A DNA stretch of 19,565 bases from JBFJVZ01 sp041623895 (lineage in GTDB: Bacteria; Planctomycetota; Planctomycetia; Pirellulales; Pirellulaceae): contig JBFJVZ010000094.1 of NCBI GenBank assembly GCA_041623895.1, positions 1 through 19,565 on the forward strand, read 5' to 3'. Positions 7,866 to 16,066 of the stretch are shown piece after piece. A program made the position numbers and the translations under genes. The notes beneath the pieces are model-generated. The model saw only the letters and a program-made list of their open reading frames with translations, was not told where the DNA came from and did not search any database. How positions within the stretch are numbered: the stretch's first letter is position 1; each line of letters begins with the position of its first letter.

Positions 7866-10800
7866 ATGGCTAGACAAGGAAGTCTTTGCCAAACGACGCG
7901 TTATCGTTGCTGGATGTATCGAGCAACGATGTTACTGTGCGCCCTGAGCTTATCCAGTCTGAGCAACTGTGTGCCGCAGAGTAAAGCGCAGGGGCCGGTC
8001 GCCAGCGGCCACGCTGCCAGCGCTAGCGCCGTGGATATGAATTTGCGAATCACGTGGTCCGCCACACAGCAGCGGTACTGGCAGATCCGCATTGCGGTGG
8101 CAGACAGTCGGGACGCAGCAAACAGCGCGCTGGCAAAATCGGCGACCATCTCCCAAATTGTTAATCGTTGTGAATCGCTGGCGGCACCGGGGTCATTTCA
8201 GTACGCCGCCGACGGCACTGCCGTTACGTTCACACCGCGCGAACCACTGATGGGCGGTGAATTTGATTTCCGCTGGCAAAGTTCACCGGCAACTCGGATC
8301 AGCGTGCAAGTCCACTCAGACGCCAAGTACACACGTCCGCCGGCATCGCCATCGGACCCTGCATGGAATCGAATAGCGGCAAAGTTGATCACGGCGGACG
8401 AACTGGTTGCCGGGGAACCCGTTAGCGAATTGGACGACTCCGGCCAGCCAGCGCAAACCGACAATTGGTCGATCACTCGTAACAGCGAAGACCGAATTCG
8501 CATTGAGGGTCTGTCCGATGCCGGGTTCACCGAAATTACCGGGACTTTCTCTTGTTCGGTGCGTGTCAACTCGCTGACCGAATGGGCATCGGATGACTTG
8601 ATTCTTGTCTACGAACTGCGGCAAGCGTCGACCGGGCGAGTCGTTTCGGAAAAACGTTGGCCGCTAAAACTGGATGCCGGCGGCAACTCCGTCTCGGTGG
8701 ACATCGATGAGCCGTCTCCGGCCGTCGCCGGTGTTTACGAGATTCATTGCCGTTTGCAGAAAGACGACGATCATTTGTTGATGCGATTGCGGCGCCGCAC
8801 TTCCTTGGTCGCGGCGGCCTCCCTACCGCTTCTGGTCACTGTTCCCGTCAGCAAGGACAAAGATCAGGCGACGGCACAGGCCTGGCAAAAGATTGCCCGC
8901 ATTCGACCTGCCTCCGATTCGGAATGGGAATTGAATCAGTGGCTGCCCTCATCCAGCAAACGCTTGATACGAAGAATTGACCCACGTGAATCTTCTCGTT
9001 TGGAACGATCGGAACATGCCGGGCAAGCCATTTCGGTGCTCCAGCCCGGAGCGGAGTTCATCGCATCGCTGCCGTCGCGGCAAGCCAGCCTGCCGCACAA
9101 AATCACCATTCAATATCCCGCCGGAAAGCAAATCAGCCTTGGCGTCGAAATCGATTCAGCGGAAGACTTTAAACAGCCTTCGCGAAAACTTCTGATCACC
9201 GGCGATCCGCACCTAGGCGGAAACGAAACTTGGCGCTCGCACACCTTTGTGCATTATCCAAGCGGATCGGAAGAGTTCATTCGTGTCAGTAATCAAAGCG
9301 AAAAATTGAATGCCGAGTTTGCTTCGATCACAGTCGAAGCCGGGGGTGCCAGACTGGCTGCCGATGTCGACAAACAGAAACCGACTTCACGGCTCGCTGC
9401 TTTGAAAGTGAGTGGTTTTGCTTGGGTACAGCAGCTGACCGGTGATCTGGAAAAAACCGACTCCCTGCGGGAATTGAATCCGAGTACACAAGCATTGCAT
9501 CGTTTCGTGGTCGCAGCCGAGCGTTTGCTCGATTACGCCGCGGCAGCAGGGTTCAACGCCGTGGTGATTGATTCTTGTCACGGCGACCGTGCCTGGTTTG
9601 ATTCCGAACACTGGCTAGCCAATCGAAAAGCGAATCGATTTGCGGGGCGACATCTTGAATCCCTGCTGCGAACGGCCGACGCCAGCTCGATTCGTGTTGT
9701 TGTCGGCGTCGAGTTGTCGATGCAGCTTAGCCGTATCGAGTCGGAGATGTTGGCTGACAAAGATTCAACCGGCATGCTGCGACGCTGCAACGGATCAACC
9801 GTTCGCTACAACCCCCAGCACGCGCTGGTTCATCAACACCTTAGCGGTTTACTTACTGAAATCCACCAGGCCGCGCGAGCGCACGACAGCTACGCAGGCC
9901 TGGTATTGAATTGCAGTCAGAATACCCATCTGAGTCCGCTTGCACCTCATCAGTTGGACATCACGACGCTGCAGTCTTTTGCCAACAGCGCCACTCAGGT
10001 GGCAATGACCACGTCTCAGCTGCATGCCTGGATTCAAAACGAAGGCCGCCATCCAATGCTGAATTGGTTGCGCGAAAGATCACGGCAGATGTACGAAACA
10101 CTGACGGAGAATATCGATCAAGATGTTTATCTGCAGATGCATGGTCAGAGCGTGCTGATCGATTCGGATGCGAAGGCAAAGAATTCTATCACCCTGATCG
10201 ACTTGAGACGGGACTCCAGTTTGCCGCTGGACAACGAAACCAGCCATTCCATACGCTCGCCCAGCCAAACAGCAAAGCCCGGCCGTGCTACTGCCGTGAT
10301 TCTGGGTGAACGGGCAGCGGACGCGAAATACGCGAAATCCTTCATCACTGCTGACGCACAAAAAGATCTGACTGACGTGTTGGTTGGTTTGGATCCTCAG
10401 GTGTTGCTGATCGATGACACGGAATTGACGCTGGCTCTGTCACCAGCGATTCAAAAAACGTTAGTCGACTTTTCTGCGCTGCCGAATTCGCCGCTCAGGG
10501 GGATTGCCGGTGTCGATGCGGAGACCAGGACCGTACGAGTTCGACTTGGAAGAGAAGGTCTGAATTTGGCCTTAGTCATCAGCAACCTTGCTCCCTGGCC
10601 GTCCGAAGTGGAAGTCGATCTGGCTGCCAATTTGAACTGGACCGACGCAAGCCGTGGCCTGGGCGGCATCAGCGAAGAGCACAGCCGTTGGCGTATCGAG
10701 CGAGGGCGACTGAGTGCGTCCCTGCGAGCTGGCGAAACGATTGCCTTGGCTGCGACGGCGCCCTCGGCGGAAGTCGCTCGCTTGCCCATACGTGCCTGGT

Positions 10801-11618
10801 CATCACGCGTCAGCGGCGGTTTGCCGGCAATGGCGGACATCAAGAATCAAGTGACTGCGGTGGTCGAACGGATTGGCATACTTTCCGATCCACAAACGTA
10901 CGAACAACTTTCCAACGGCGGCTTCGAGAAGTCCGGCGGTGTTGGCATTCCCGGCTGGATGCACACACAATATCCTCCCACCGCGGTTCGTATCGATGAC
11001 GCTCAAGCAATCGCCGGCAGCCGATCAGTGGTCTTGACGAACAGTCAGGGAACCAGCAGCCGTGCCTGGTTAGTAAGCGAGACGATCGCACCACCGGTAA
11101 CCGGCCGACTTGCCGTCTCGTTGGCAACTCGAGCGGAATCGGCCAGCGGTGATGCGAAGCACCACTTGCGGGTGTCGATCGAAGGCATTCGAGGCGGGCA
11201 GCCGTTCCGGCAATCAGCGGAGCTTGAGATTCCGCGTGATGGTCAGTGGCAGCCTCGCAAGATTGTCTTGGAAGCGCGCGGCCTGGATCCAGCGAACGTC
11301 GATGCGATTCGTCTGACCATTGACAGTTTGTCATCGGGGCGGGTCTGGATTGATGAGATTCATCTTCACGATTGGTTTCCGACAACCAGCGAGCGAGGCG
11401 AATTACAGGCTGCTGCTTTTTTGGCAGTCCAAGGCTTGCAACGCGGCAATGTGACACCAGCGGCTCGCCTCTTGCGTAATTATTGGGCCCAATACTTGAT
11501 CGATCAAAAAGAATTGAAACACCCGGATCCAGTGATGCAGACGACGGAGCAACAGGAGGAACCGGTGGGCATGGCTGAGCGTATTAAGAGTTGGTTGCCG
11601 CGTCCTTTGCGGTTTTAA
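7866..11618 (+). CDS. Large secreted protein, barrel-like central domain and C-terminal jelly-roll, function unknown
   Basis: This 1250-residue protein starts with a basic stretch and a signal peptide (MLLCALSLSSLSNC). The Cys could be lipidated, but Asn at -1 is atypical for a lipobox. Two beta-rich regions of roughly 40-500 follow. A central part at about 535-720 has alternating strands and helices (GFNAVVIDSCHGDRAWFDSE, then SIRVVVGVELSM) that recall the TIM barrel of divergent family-10-like glycoside hydrolases; I cannot point to a catalytic acid pair. After a beta-rich stretch, residues about 1013-1170 (GGFEKSGGVGIPGWMH up to GRVWIDEIHLHDW) look like a carbohydrate-binding jelly roll. 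An extracytoplasmic polysaccharide-related role is inference. A membrane protein gene follows 21 bp later. The Shine-Dalgarno sequence is weak, and an in-frame ATG at 7914 is an alternative start. Confidence 0.85.
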   Translation: MARQGSLCQTTRYRCWMYRATMLLCALSLSSLSNCVPQSKAQGPVASGHAASASAVDMNLRITWSATQQRYWQIRIAVADSRDAANSALAKSATISQIVNRCESLAAPGSFQYAADGTAVTFTPREPLMGGEFDFRWQSSPATRISVQVHSDAKYTRPPASPSDPAWNRIAAKLITADELVAGEPVSELDDSGQPAQTDNWSITRNSEDRIRIEGLSDAGFTEITGTFSCSVRVNSLTEWASDDLILVYELRQASTGRVVSEKRWPLKLDAGGNSVSVDIDEPSPAVAGVYEIHCRLQKDDDHLLMRLRRRTSLVAAASLPLLVTVPVSKDKDQATAQAWQKIARIRPASDSEWELNQWLPSSSKRLIRRIDPRESSRLERSEHAGQAISVLQPGAEFIASLPSRQASLPHKITIQYPAGKQISLGVEIDSAEDFKQPSRKLLITGDPHLGGNETWRSHTFVHYPSGSEEFIRVSNQSEKLNAEFASITVEAGGARLAADVDKQKPTSRLAALKVSGFAWVQQLTGDLEKTDSLRELNPSTQALHRFVVAAERLLDYAAAAGFNAVVIDSCHGDRAWFDSEHWLANRKANRFAGRHLESLLRTADASSIRVVVGVELSMQLSRIESEMLADKDSTGMLRRCNGSTVRYNPQHALVHQHLSGLLTEIHQAARAHDSYAGLVLNCSQNTHLSPLAPHQLDITTLQSFANSATQVAMTTSQLHAWIQNEGRHPMLNWLRERSRQMYETLTENIDQDVYLQMHGQSVLIDSDAKAKNSITLIDLRRDSSLPLDNETSHSIRSPSQTAKPGRATAVILGERAADAKYAKSFITADAQKDLTDVLVGLDPQVLLIDDTELTLALSPAIQKTLVDFSALPNSPLRGIAGVDAETRTVRVRLGREGLNLALVISNLAPWPSEVEVDLAANLNWTDASRGLGGISEEHSRWRIERGRLSASLRAGETIALAATAPSAEVARLPIRAWSSRVSGGLPAMADIKNQVTAVVERIGILSDPQTYEQLSNGGFEKSGGVGIPGWMHTQYPPTAVRIDDAQAIAGSRSVVLTNSQGTSSRAWLVSETIAPPVTGRLAVSLATRAESASGDAKHHLRVSIEGIRGGQPFRQSAELEIPRDGQWQPRKIVLEARGLDPANVDAIRLTIDSLSSGRVWIDEIHLHDWFPTTSERGELQAAAFLAVQGLQRGNVTPAARLLRNYWAQYLIDQKELKHPDPVMQTTEQQEEPVGMAERIKSWLPRPLRF

Positions 11619-11639
11619 ACGACACGATCTTGCGAGACG

Positions 11640-12452
11640 ATGCTGATGCGGCATTGGCTGAAACAAATCGGAATTCTGTTGGCGGTGGTACTGACTGTTA
11701 GCGTCACCGGCGCGTGGTGGGCCCTGCAACAAACCAAGAAGGTGCCGGAGTTCTACGAAAGAGCGACCCGGAATGTTCCGCAGGATACCGCTGCCCAGAA
11801 TCAACGTTTGCAACAAGATGTGAAACAATTACAAGAGGACGCTGCACAACAGGGATCATGGAATGCGGCATTCACCGATAGTCGGATCAACGCCTGGCTG
11901 ATTCAGGAACTGCCGAACAAGTTCCCGCAGCTGCTGGCCAAGGGGGTTCGTGATCCGCGGATTGTGATTGAAAACGACCGCCTGTTGTTGGCGGCCCGCT
12001 ATCGCGATAAGAGGATCGACACCGTGGTGTCGATGGAAATTCGCGTCGAGCTAACGGAAGAGCCCAACATACTGGCGATCAGGGTGCACGATCTTCGCGC
12101 CGGCGCATTGCCCTTACCCTTGGAGCGTTTTTTGAAAGGAATCACCCGGGAAGCGGCCAAAGGCGATGTAGATGTTTGCTGGGACATCACCGATGAAGGC
12201 CCCGTGGCACTGGTGACCGTGCCCAGCGAGCACCCCAAATTCGTGGTCAATCCCGTCGTCGTCGAATCGGTCAAGTTGGTTGCGGGGCGGCTGGAATTAT
12301 CCGGCCATAGCGGTGCGATCGCACAAGAATCTTATCAGCCGCAAGGACCCGTTCATCGCTTCGTTTCATATCGTCACAATTCCAAACGCAAGCACCAGGG
12401 TTCACGCATCTCGGCTTCGTCACTGAAGCGAATTCCCGTCAAGTTGCGATAG
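11640..12452 (+). CDS. Membrane-anchored hypothetical protein
   Basis: This 270-residue protein has one N-terminal transmembrane helix at about 8-28 (IGILLAVVLTVSVTGAWWAL), then a short Gln-rich helical segment and a folded part of mixed strands and helices. Recognisable phrases are FTDSRINAWLIQELPNKFP and VRDPRIVIENDRLLLAARY. The layout resembles small anchored proteins of the YpmS/DUF2140 kind, but I would not claim membership. It lies 21 bp behind the 1250-residue secreted protein on the same strand and is probably co-expressed. The last 25 residues or so are basic and low in hydrophobicity; they are encoded in the 79 bp that overlap the convergent gene, which suggests a late extension of the C terminus. 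A second ATG two codons in is also possible. Confidence 0.8.
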   Translation: MLMRHWLKQIGILLAVVLTVSVTGAWWALQQTKKVPEFYERATRNVPQDTAAQNQRLQQDVKQLQEDAAQQGSWNAAFTDSRINAWLIQELPNKFPQLLAKGVRDPRIVIENDRLLLAARYRDKRIDTVVSMEIRVELTEEPNILAIRVHDLRAGALPLPLERFLKGITREAAKGDVDVCWDITDEGPVALVTVPSEHPKFVVNPVVVESVKLVAGRLELSGHSGAIAQESYQPQGPVHRFVSYRHNSKRKHQGSRISASSLKRIPVKLR

Positions 12453-12796
12453 AATTCGAGACGTCGCGACTGCGGCTGCCCGTTGCTGTCGGACCAACGG
12501 ATCGTGGCGCAAATGCGGTCATGGGAAACATCTTCTGCGGTGAATGTCCCCGCTAATACGCGTCGCACCGTTCCACGGTCGCCGGAGATTTCACCCTCAA
12601 ATCTCAAGTAAGACAAACGATGATTGGCAAGTTTTATCGCGGCGACCTCAGTCGCCTGATCCAGGTCTGTGATCGGCTCGGTTGCCCAAGTTCGTAGCGA
12701 CCCGTCGATCTCAAACATCCAATCAAAATGTGCACCCGCGTCATGGCGAGCGGATTGGCTGCCCGGTGTGTGATGAAGGACGACGAATCGCGGCAC
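12374..12796 (-). CDS. LigD 3'-phosphoesterase-domain-like protein
   Basis: This is a stand-alone small domain of about 140 residues. The conserved pattern starts at PRFVVLHH and continues with GAHFDWMFEIDGSLRTWA, KLANHRLSYLRFEGEISGDR and LEFYRNLTG. It matches the layout of the phosphoesterase domain of bacterial DNA ligase D and its single-domain relatives (PF13298). Candidate metal ligands are H8 or H9, H23, D25 and H59. The position held by the catalytic Arg after HYDF in LigD seems to be Met here, so 3'-end healing activity is uncertain. I chose the GTG at 12796 because homologous proteins begin with this strand. An ATG at 12847 would add 17 residues and overlap the upstream gene by 38 bp. 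It is the last gene of the exbD operon, and its 3' end overlaps the convergent gene. Confidence 0.72.
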   Translation of the reverse strand: MPRFVVLHHTPGSQSARHDAGAHFDWMFEIDGSLRTWATEPITDLDQATEVAAIKLANHRLSYLRFEGEISGDRGTVRRVLAGTFTAEDVSHDRICATIRWSDSNGQPQSRRLEFYRNLTGIRFSDEAEMREPWCLRLEL

Positions 12797-12809
12797 GATG
12801 ATTTGCCCA

Positions 12810-14558
12810 TTACTTTGGTGCTGACGATGGACGGGCCAGCGTCTCATACTGACTGCGAACTTCAGCCTCTTTCGGCGGATTGGTAAGCAAAACAAATTTC
12901 GCCCGCTTCCGCGCTTCCCCGCCTCGACCCAAGGCGGCGAGCAGCTTGATCGACTCAAGCTTCGCATCGTGCCACGTGCGCGCTGTTTTCGGGATACCTG
13001 CGGCTAATTGATCCCAAAGCTCGACTGCCTCGGACATTGCCGCGCGTTTGTTGCTGTTGCCGAGCAAGCGGGCCGCCACAGCAAGCGTCTTCCCCGGCGA
13101 AGTCGAATTCTTTGACATCCAACGCGACATGGCAACGGCACGATCGACCTGATCGAGCCAGATCAGACGTTCAATCTGATCCAGCGAGGGTGTCGGGTCA
13201 GCCTGCCAGGCTTGAATTGTCAACGCGATTCGACTTTGAACGCTGGGATTGCGGCGGCCGTCCCGCATCAAACGCCAAATCGTAACGTCGCGCAGCATCG
13301 CAGCAGGAGCGGACAGTTGAGCGCGTTCGCCGGAACGTCGGAATCTCAACAGTTGATCGCCGTAATCGCTGGTCGTTGTCGTTTCGTAATGTTGCGCATG
13401 TACCAGCAGCTCTTCATCCAAGACGAAGGCAGCTGTCGATCGGAAGGCATTACGGATGACTGGCGATTCCTTCTCCAGCACTGCGAAGGCAGCGACGAAT
13501 TCGCGACCGAGTTCAGTCACGTCATTGTCATCGCTGCTGCGAACGGCCCCGATCCAAAGCTGGCTTGCCAGCTCAATGCGTTGCTGCGTGGCTTTGGCTG
13601 GCGGCAAGTTGGTGGCGACCTTGGCGGCCTCGACGATTCGGCCTTGCGATTTCAGCAGCTTGATCAGCCACGTCCGAGCTTGATCCGCCTGGCTCGATTC
13701 AGGCCAACCGTTAATGGTTGCCCGTAAAAGTGACTCGATCGCCTTGGCGTCGACTGGATCCGCCGCCGCGTACAAGTGCGCGGCCTGCAACGGTGCTTGG
13801 GAAGCATTCTTAGCTTGCGGATTGGCCAGGGAAACTTCGGCAAGGATTTTGGCGGCCTGATTCTGTTGGTTGGCGGCGATCAGTGCAGCTGCGGCTTCAG
13901 TGGCGCGTGTAATCGCACGGTCGGGTGTTCGCTCTGCACGTGCGGCAGCAGACAGCAGTGCTCCGGCACGTTCGAGATTTCCGCGGCGCAGCCAGTCCTG
14001 GCCTTGGGCCGCAATGATCGAAGCGTCCACCATCTGTGTCCGATCCGACGACCGCAAGCGAGACAATGAAATCGCCTCGGCGCGACGGCGGGCAAACACA
14101 CCGTGCCGGCGTTCGATCTGTTCGATCCAGTCACCAACTCCGGAATCTTGGCTGGCCAACAAGAACTCCAATCTCGCCAAATCCATGTCAAGGGATTTGG
14201 GAGCGTAAGACGCGTTGCTGCCGTAATAGCTGGCGACTGATTCCGCCGCCTGACGCAGGCGATCACGTGCCAGGTCCAGACGGAGCTTGATCGCCTGGAT
14301 ATTTGCCGGCACAGGTTTGCCGACCATGCGGATCAGCTGATCCAGCTGTGATGCGGCTCGATCGTATTGGCCGCTGCGCAGAATCGCTTGCACGCGCAGA
14401 CGCTCGATTTCGATTCGCGCAGGCGAATCGGGAGGCAACTGCCCGAGCGCTTGATCAGCCGCTTGTTGTGCCTGGTTGGCGGCGGCGATGTAGTCGCGGC
14501 TCCCAGCTTGAAATAATTCGGTTTGCAACAGCGCCGAGCTGACCACAGCGATCAACAA
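12810..14558 (-). CDS. TPR-like helical protein, C-terminal portion after an in-frame TAG
   Basis: This open frame of about 582 codons is in the same frame as the gene just upstream and is separated from it by a single TAG. It is almost all helical, with Ala- and Gln-rich pairs such as AANQAQQAADQALGQL, ILRSGQYDRAASQLDQLIRM and LERAGALLSAAARAE, which look like degenerate tetratricopeptide repeats. It has no start of its own: the first codons after the TAG are TTG TTG with no Shine-Dalgarno sequence, and no signal peptide. It therefore most likely represents the rest of one exported protein of about 779 residues. Whether it is translated depends on readthrough, internal initiation or the TAG being a sequence error. 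As a scaffold it would act with the ExbD pair encoded upstream. Confidence 0.7.
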   Translation of the reverse strand: MLIAVVSSALLQTELFQAGSRDYIAAANQAQQAADQALGQLPPDSPARIEIERLRVQAILRSGQYDRAASQLDQLIRMVGKPVPANIQAIKLRLDLARDRLRQAAESVASYYGSNASYAPKSLDMDLARLEFLLASQDSGVGDWIEQIERRHGVFARRRAEAISLSRLRSSDRTQMVDASIIAAQGQDWLRRGNLERAGALLSAAARAERTPDRAITRATEAAAALIAANQQNQAAKILAEVSLANPQAKNASQAPLQAAHLYAAADPVDAKAIESLLRATINGWPESSQADQARTWLIKLLKSQGRIVEAAKVATNLPPAKATQQRIELASQLWIGAVRSSDDNDVTELGREFVAAFAVLEKESPVIRNAFRSTAAFVLDEELLVHAQHYETTTTSDYGDQLLRFRRSGERAQLSAPAAMLRDVTIWRLMRDGRRNPSVQSRIALTIQAWQADPTPSLDQIERLIWLDQVDRAVAMSRWMSKNSTSPGKTLAVAARLLGNSNKRAAMSEAVELWDQLAAGIPKTARTWHDAKLESIKLLAALGRGGEARKRAKFVLLTNPPKEAEVRSQYETLARPSSAPK

Positions 14559-14561
14559 CTA
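14559..14561 (-). other. In-frame TAG interrupting the TPR-like gene
   Basis: On the minus strand the codons read CAT CAG TAG TTG TTG ATC, and coding character is the same on both sides with no shift of frame. A single change such as CAG to TAG would explain it. The alternatives are a recent natural nonsense mutation, a base error in the assembly, or real readthrough. No hairpin or specific readthrough element stands out next to it. Confidence 0.75.
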
Positions 14562-15149
14562 CTGATGCAACCGCAGCAGGTCTGCCGACATGCTACGTTG
14601 GCGGGGTGTGTTGGCGTTACTGTCCAGGGCAGCACGAGCCCGATCAACCTGTTCCGCAGATTCCTTCAGATTGGTCGTCACGCGGGCGAGCCGGGTAAAA
14701 ATCTGGTCGATTTGATCCGACCTGGTTGGACTGATCGACGCGACCACCACGGCATGATGTGCCGCCTCGCGGGCCACCGCCAGTTTTTGGGCGTTCAGGA
14801 ACAAGACCCGCGGATGATCGGGATATGATCCCAGCAAATCATCAACCGGCTTCTGCGCCGCCGCGATTTCCTGATCATCGAATCGGTCATCCAGCATCTG
14901 CCGCTGGGTTGCGATCAGCGAAAGTCGAATCGCCCACAACGCAGATTCGTCGCTTCGCGGGTCCGATCTCTGTTGCTGATCCAGACAGATCTCCTTGGCC
15001 TCGTCCAACATCCGCTGATCGATCATCGCGGCGACCAGGTCCGCCTCGCGCGAATTGGTGTCTCGGCGGACCGGTTGCGGCCAGGGAGAATCAGCAGCGC
15101 TGACGCCGGTGATCCATAAACTCAATGCGATCAATCGTGCCAGTGGCAT
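14559..15149 (-). CDS. Exported TPR-like protein, N-terminal portion ending at an in-frame TAG
   Basis: The frame is open further upstream, but the ATG at 15149 begins a signal peptide (MPLARLIALSLWITGVSAA) and lies 7 bp after the stop of the second exbD gene, so I take it as the start. The 196 residues are helical and charged (AAMIDQRMLDEAKEICLDQ, AQKPVDDLLGSYPDHPRVLF), consistent with TPR-like pairs. The chain stops at TAG (14561-14559) in the middle of what looks like a helix, SADLLRLHQ, and the same frame then continues for 582 codons. I read this as one gene of about 780 codons interrupted by a nonsense codon. A truncated product would be a short periplasmic helical protein. Confidence 0.7.
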   Translation of the reverse strand: MPLARLIALSLWITGVSAADSPWPQPVRRDTNSREADLVAAMIDQRMLDEAKEICLDQQQRSDPRSDESALWAIRLSLIATQRQMLDDRFDDQEIAAAQKPVDDLLGSYPDHPRVLFLNAQKLAVAREAAHHAVVVASISPTRSDQIDQIFTRLARVTTNLKESAEQVDRARAALDSNANTPRQRSMSADLLRLHQ

Positions 15150-15156
15150 CAGATTC

Positions 15157-15600
15157 TCAGGGATGTGCGGCAAACAAAACGCGATCGGCACCGGCCAGAC
15201 GAATCGCATCGTAAACCTCGATCGCCCGGGCCATCGTGACTCGGTCATCCGGGTCCACGATCACCGGCGGCTGCACGCCCAATGCAATCACCTCGGCAAT
15301 CCTGCTCCGCAACTGCTGCACGTCATCGATACGTTGGCCACCCATTTCAATCCATGTGCTCGCATCCTGAATCAAGAGCTTGACGACAATTTCATCATAG
15401 ACTTCCACGGGCGGCGTCTCCGCTGCATTGGCCTGCGAACCGCCGGCGGGTGTTTCAGCGATCGCGCTCGGCAAATCAAACTCGGGAAGCTCAAAACTGC
15501 TGGTCCAGATAAAGAAGATCAGCAGCAAAAACACGACATCGATCATCGGAGTCATTTTGACTTCCAGCGGGTCGCTGTCATGAAGTTCAGGCCTTCTCAT
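15157..15600 (-). CDS. ExbD/TolR family biopolymer transport protein (second copy)
   Basis: This 147-residue protein has the single N-terminal transmembrane helix typical of ExbD/TolR and the signature KMTPMIDVVFLLLIFF. Asp21 is the membrane-embedded proton-path residue needed for coupling with an ExbB/TolQ ring. A linker rich in Pro, Ala and Glu (about 40-65) leads to a periplasmic domain of alternating strands and helices (VEVYDEIVVKLLIQD to DRVTMARAIEVYDAI). The start ATG at 15600 overlaps the TGA of the first exbD by one base (TGATG), a sign of coupled translation; a TTG one codon upstream is also in frame. It is known for the family that ExbD acts with ExbB to use proton motive force. 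No exbB is seen nearby. Confidence 0.92.
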   Translation of the reverse strand: MRRPELHDSDPLEVKMTPMIDVVFLLLIFFIWTSSFELPEFDLPSAIAETPAGGSQANAAETPPVEVYDEIVVKLLIQDASTWIEMGGQRIDDVQQLRSRIAEVIALGVQPPVIVDPDDRVTMARAIEVYDAIRLAGADRVLFAAHP

Positions 15601-16016
15601 CAATCTTGCTCCCGGACTGCGATGGTGGCGTCTGTGATCCCGGCGCGGGCAGCTTCTCGCAAAATCGGCTCGACGTATCGATACTGCACGCCGCGGTCAG
15701 TGCGCACTCGAATCGACGCGGTGCGTCCCTGACGTTCGCGATGATCCCGCAGGGTCTGTGCAAGCCCTGCGGCATCGACGACATTTCCGGCGATTCGCCA
15801 ATCCGCCCCCGCATCCACGCTGATCGTCAGCGCCGCACGCTCGGGATCGGTCGGTCCAAAGCTGGCAGCAATCGGCAGATCGAGCGGTAAACGATTTTCC
15901 TGACGAGCCAGATGGCTGGACACAAGGAAAAAAATAATCAACAAGAAAACAACGTCGATCATCGGCGTCATGTTGGCGCCGGCGCTACGACGTTGGCTAG
16001 AAGAGGGGACTCGCAT
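15600..16016 (-). CDS. ExbD/TolR family biopolymer transport protein (first copy)
   Basis: This 138-residue ExbD/TolR protein has the same signature, NMTPMIDVVFLLIIFFLV, with the essential Asp at position 21 and one transmembrane helix at about 17-34. A periplasmic part follows (ALTISVDAGADWRIAGNVV and IRVRTDRGVQYRYVEPIL). It differs clearly from the second copy outside the membrane helix, so the two are paralogues and not a recent duplication; such pairs could form a heterodimer. The ATG at 16016 has GAGG about 13 bases upstream, rather far. It is the first gene of the minus-strand operon 16016-12374 and is divergent from the methyltransferase gene, 50 bp away. Confidence 0.93.
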   Translation of the reverse strand: MRVPSSSQRRSAGANMTPMIDVVFLLIIFFLVSSHLARQENRLPLDLPIAASFGPTDPERAALTISVDAGADWRIAGNVVDAAGLAQTLRDHRERQGRTASIRVRTDRGVQYRYVEPILREAARAGITDATIAVREQD

Positions 16017-16066
16017 GACGTTTATCGTACCTCACAGATCGGCTTCCATCCGATACCTTACAGTGC

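Noticed and set aside
7950..7980. Lipoprotein signal in the 1250-residue protein
   Set aside because: The Cys follows a hydrophobic stretch, but LSNC has Asn at -1, where Gly, Ala or Ser is expected; a normal signal peptide is at least as likely.
12797..12967. N-terminal extension of the phosphoesterase-like frame
   Set aside because: These codons overlap the end of the TPR-like gene in another frame, are very basic, and fall before the conserved domain start.
15055..15732. Plus-strand open frame of 225 codons
   Set aside because: Antisense to the exbD pair and the TPR-like gene; its composition is that of a shadow frame.
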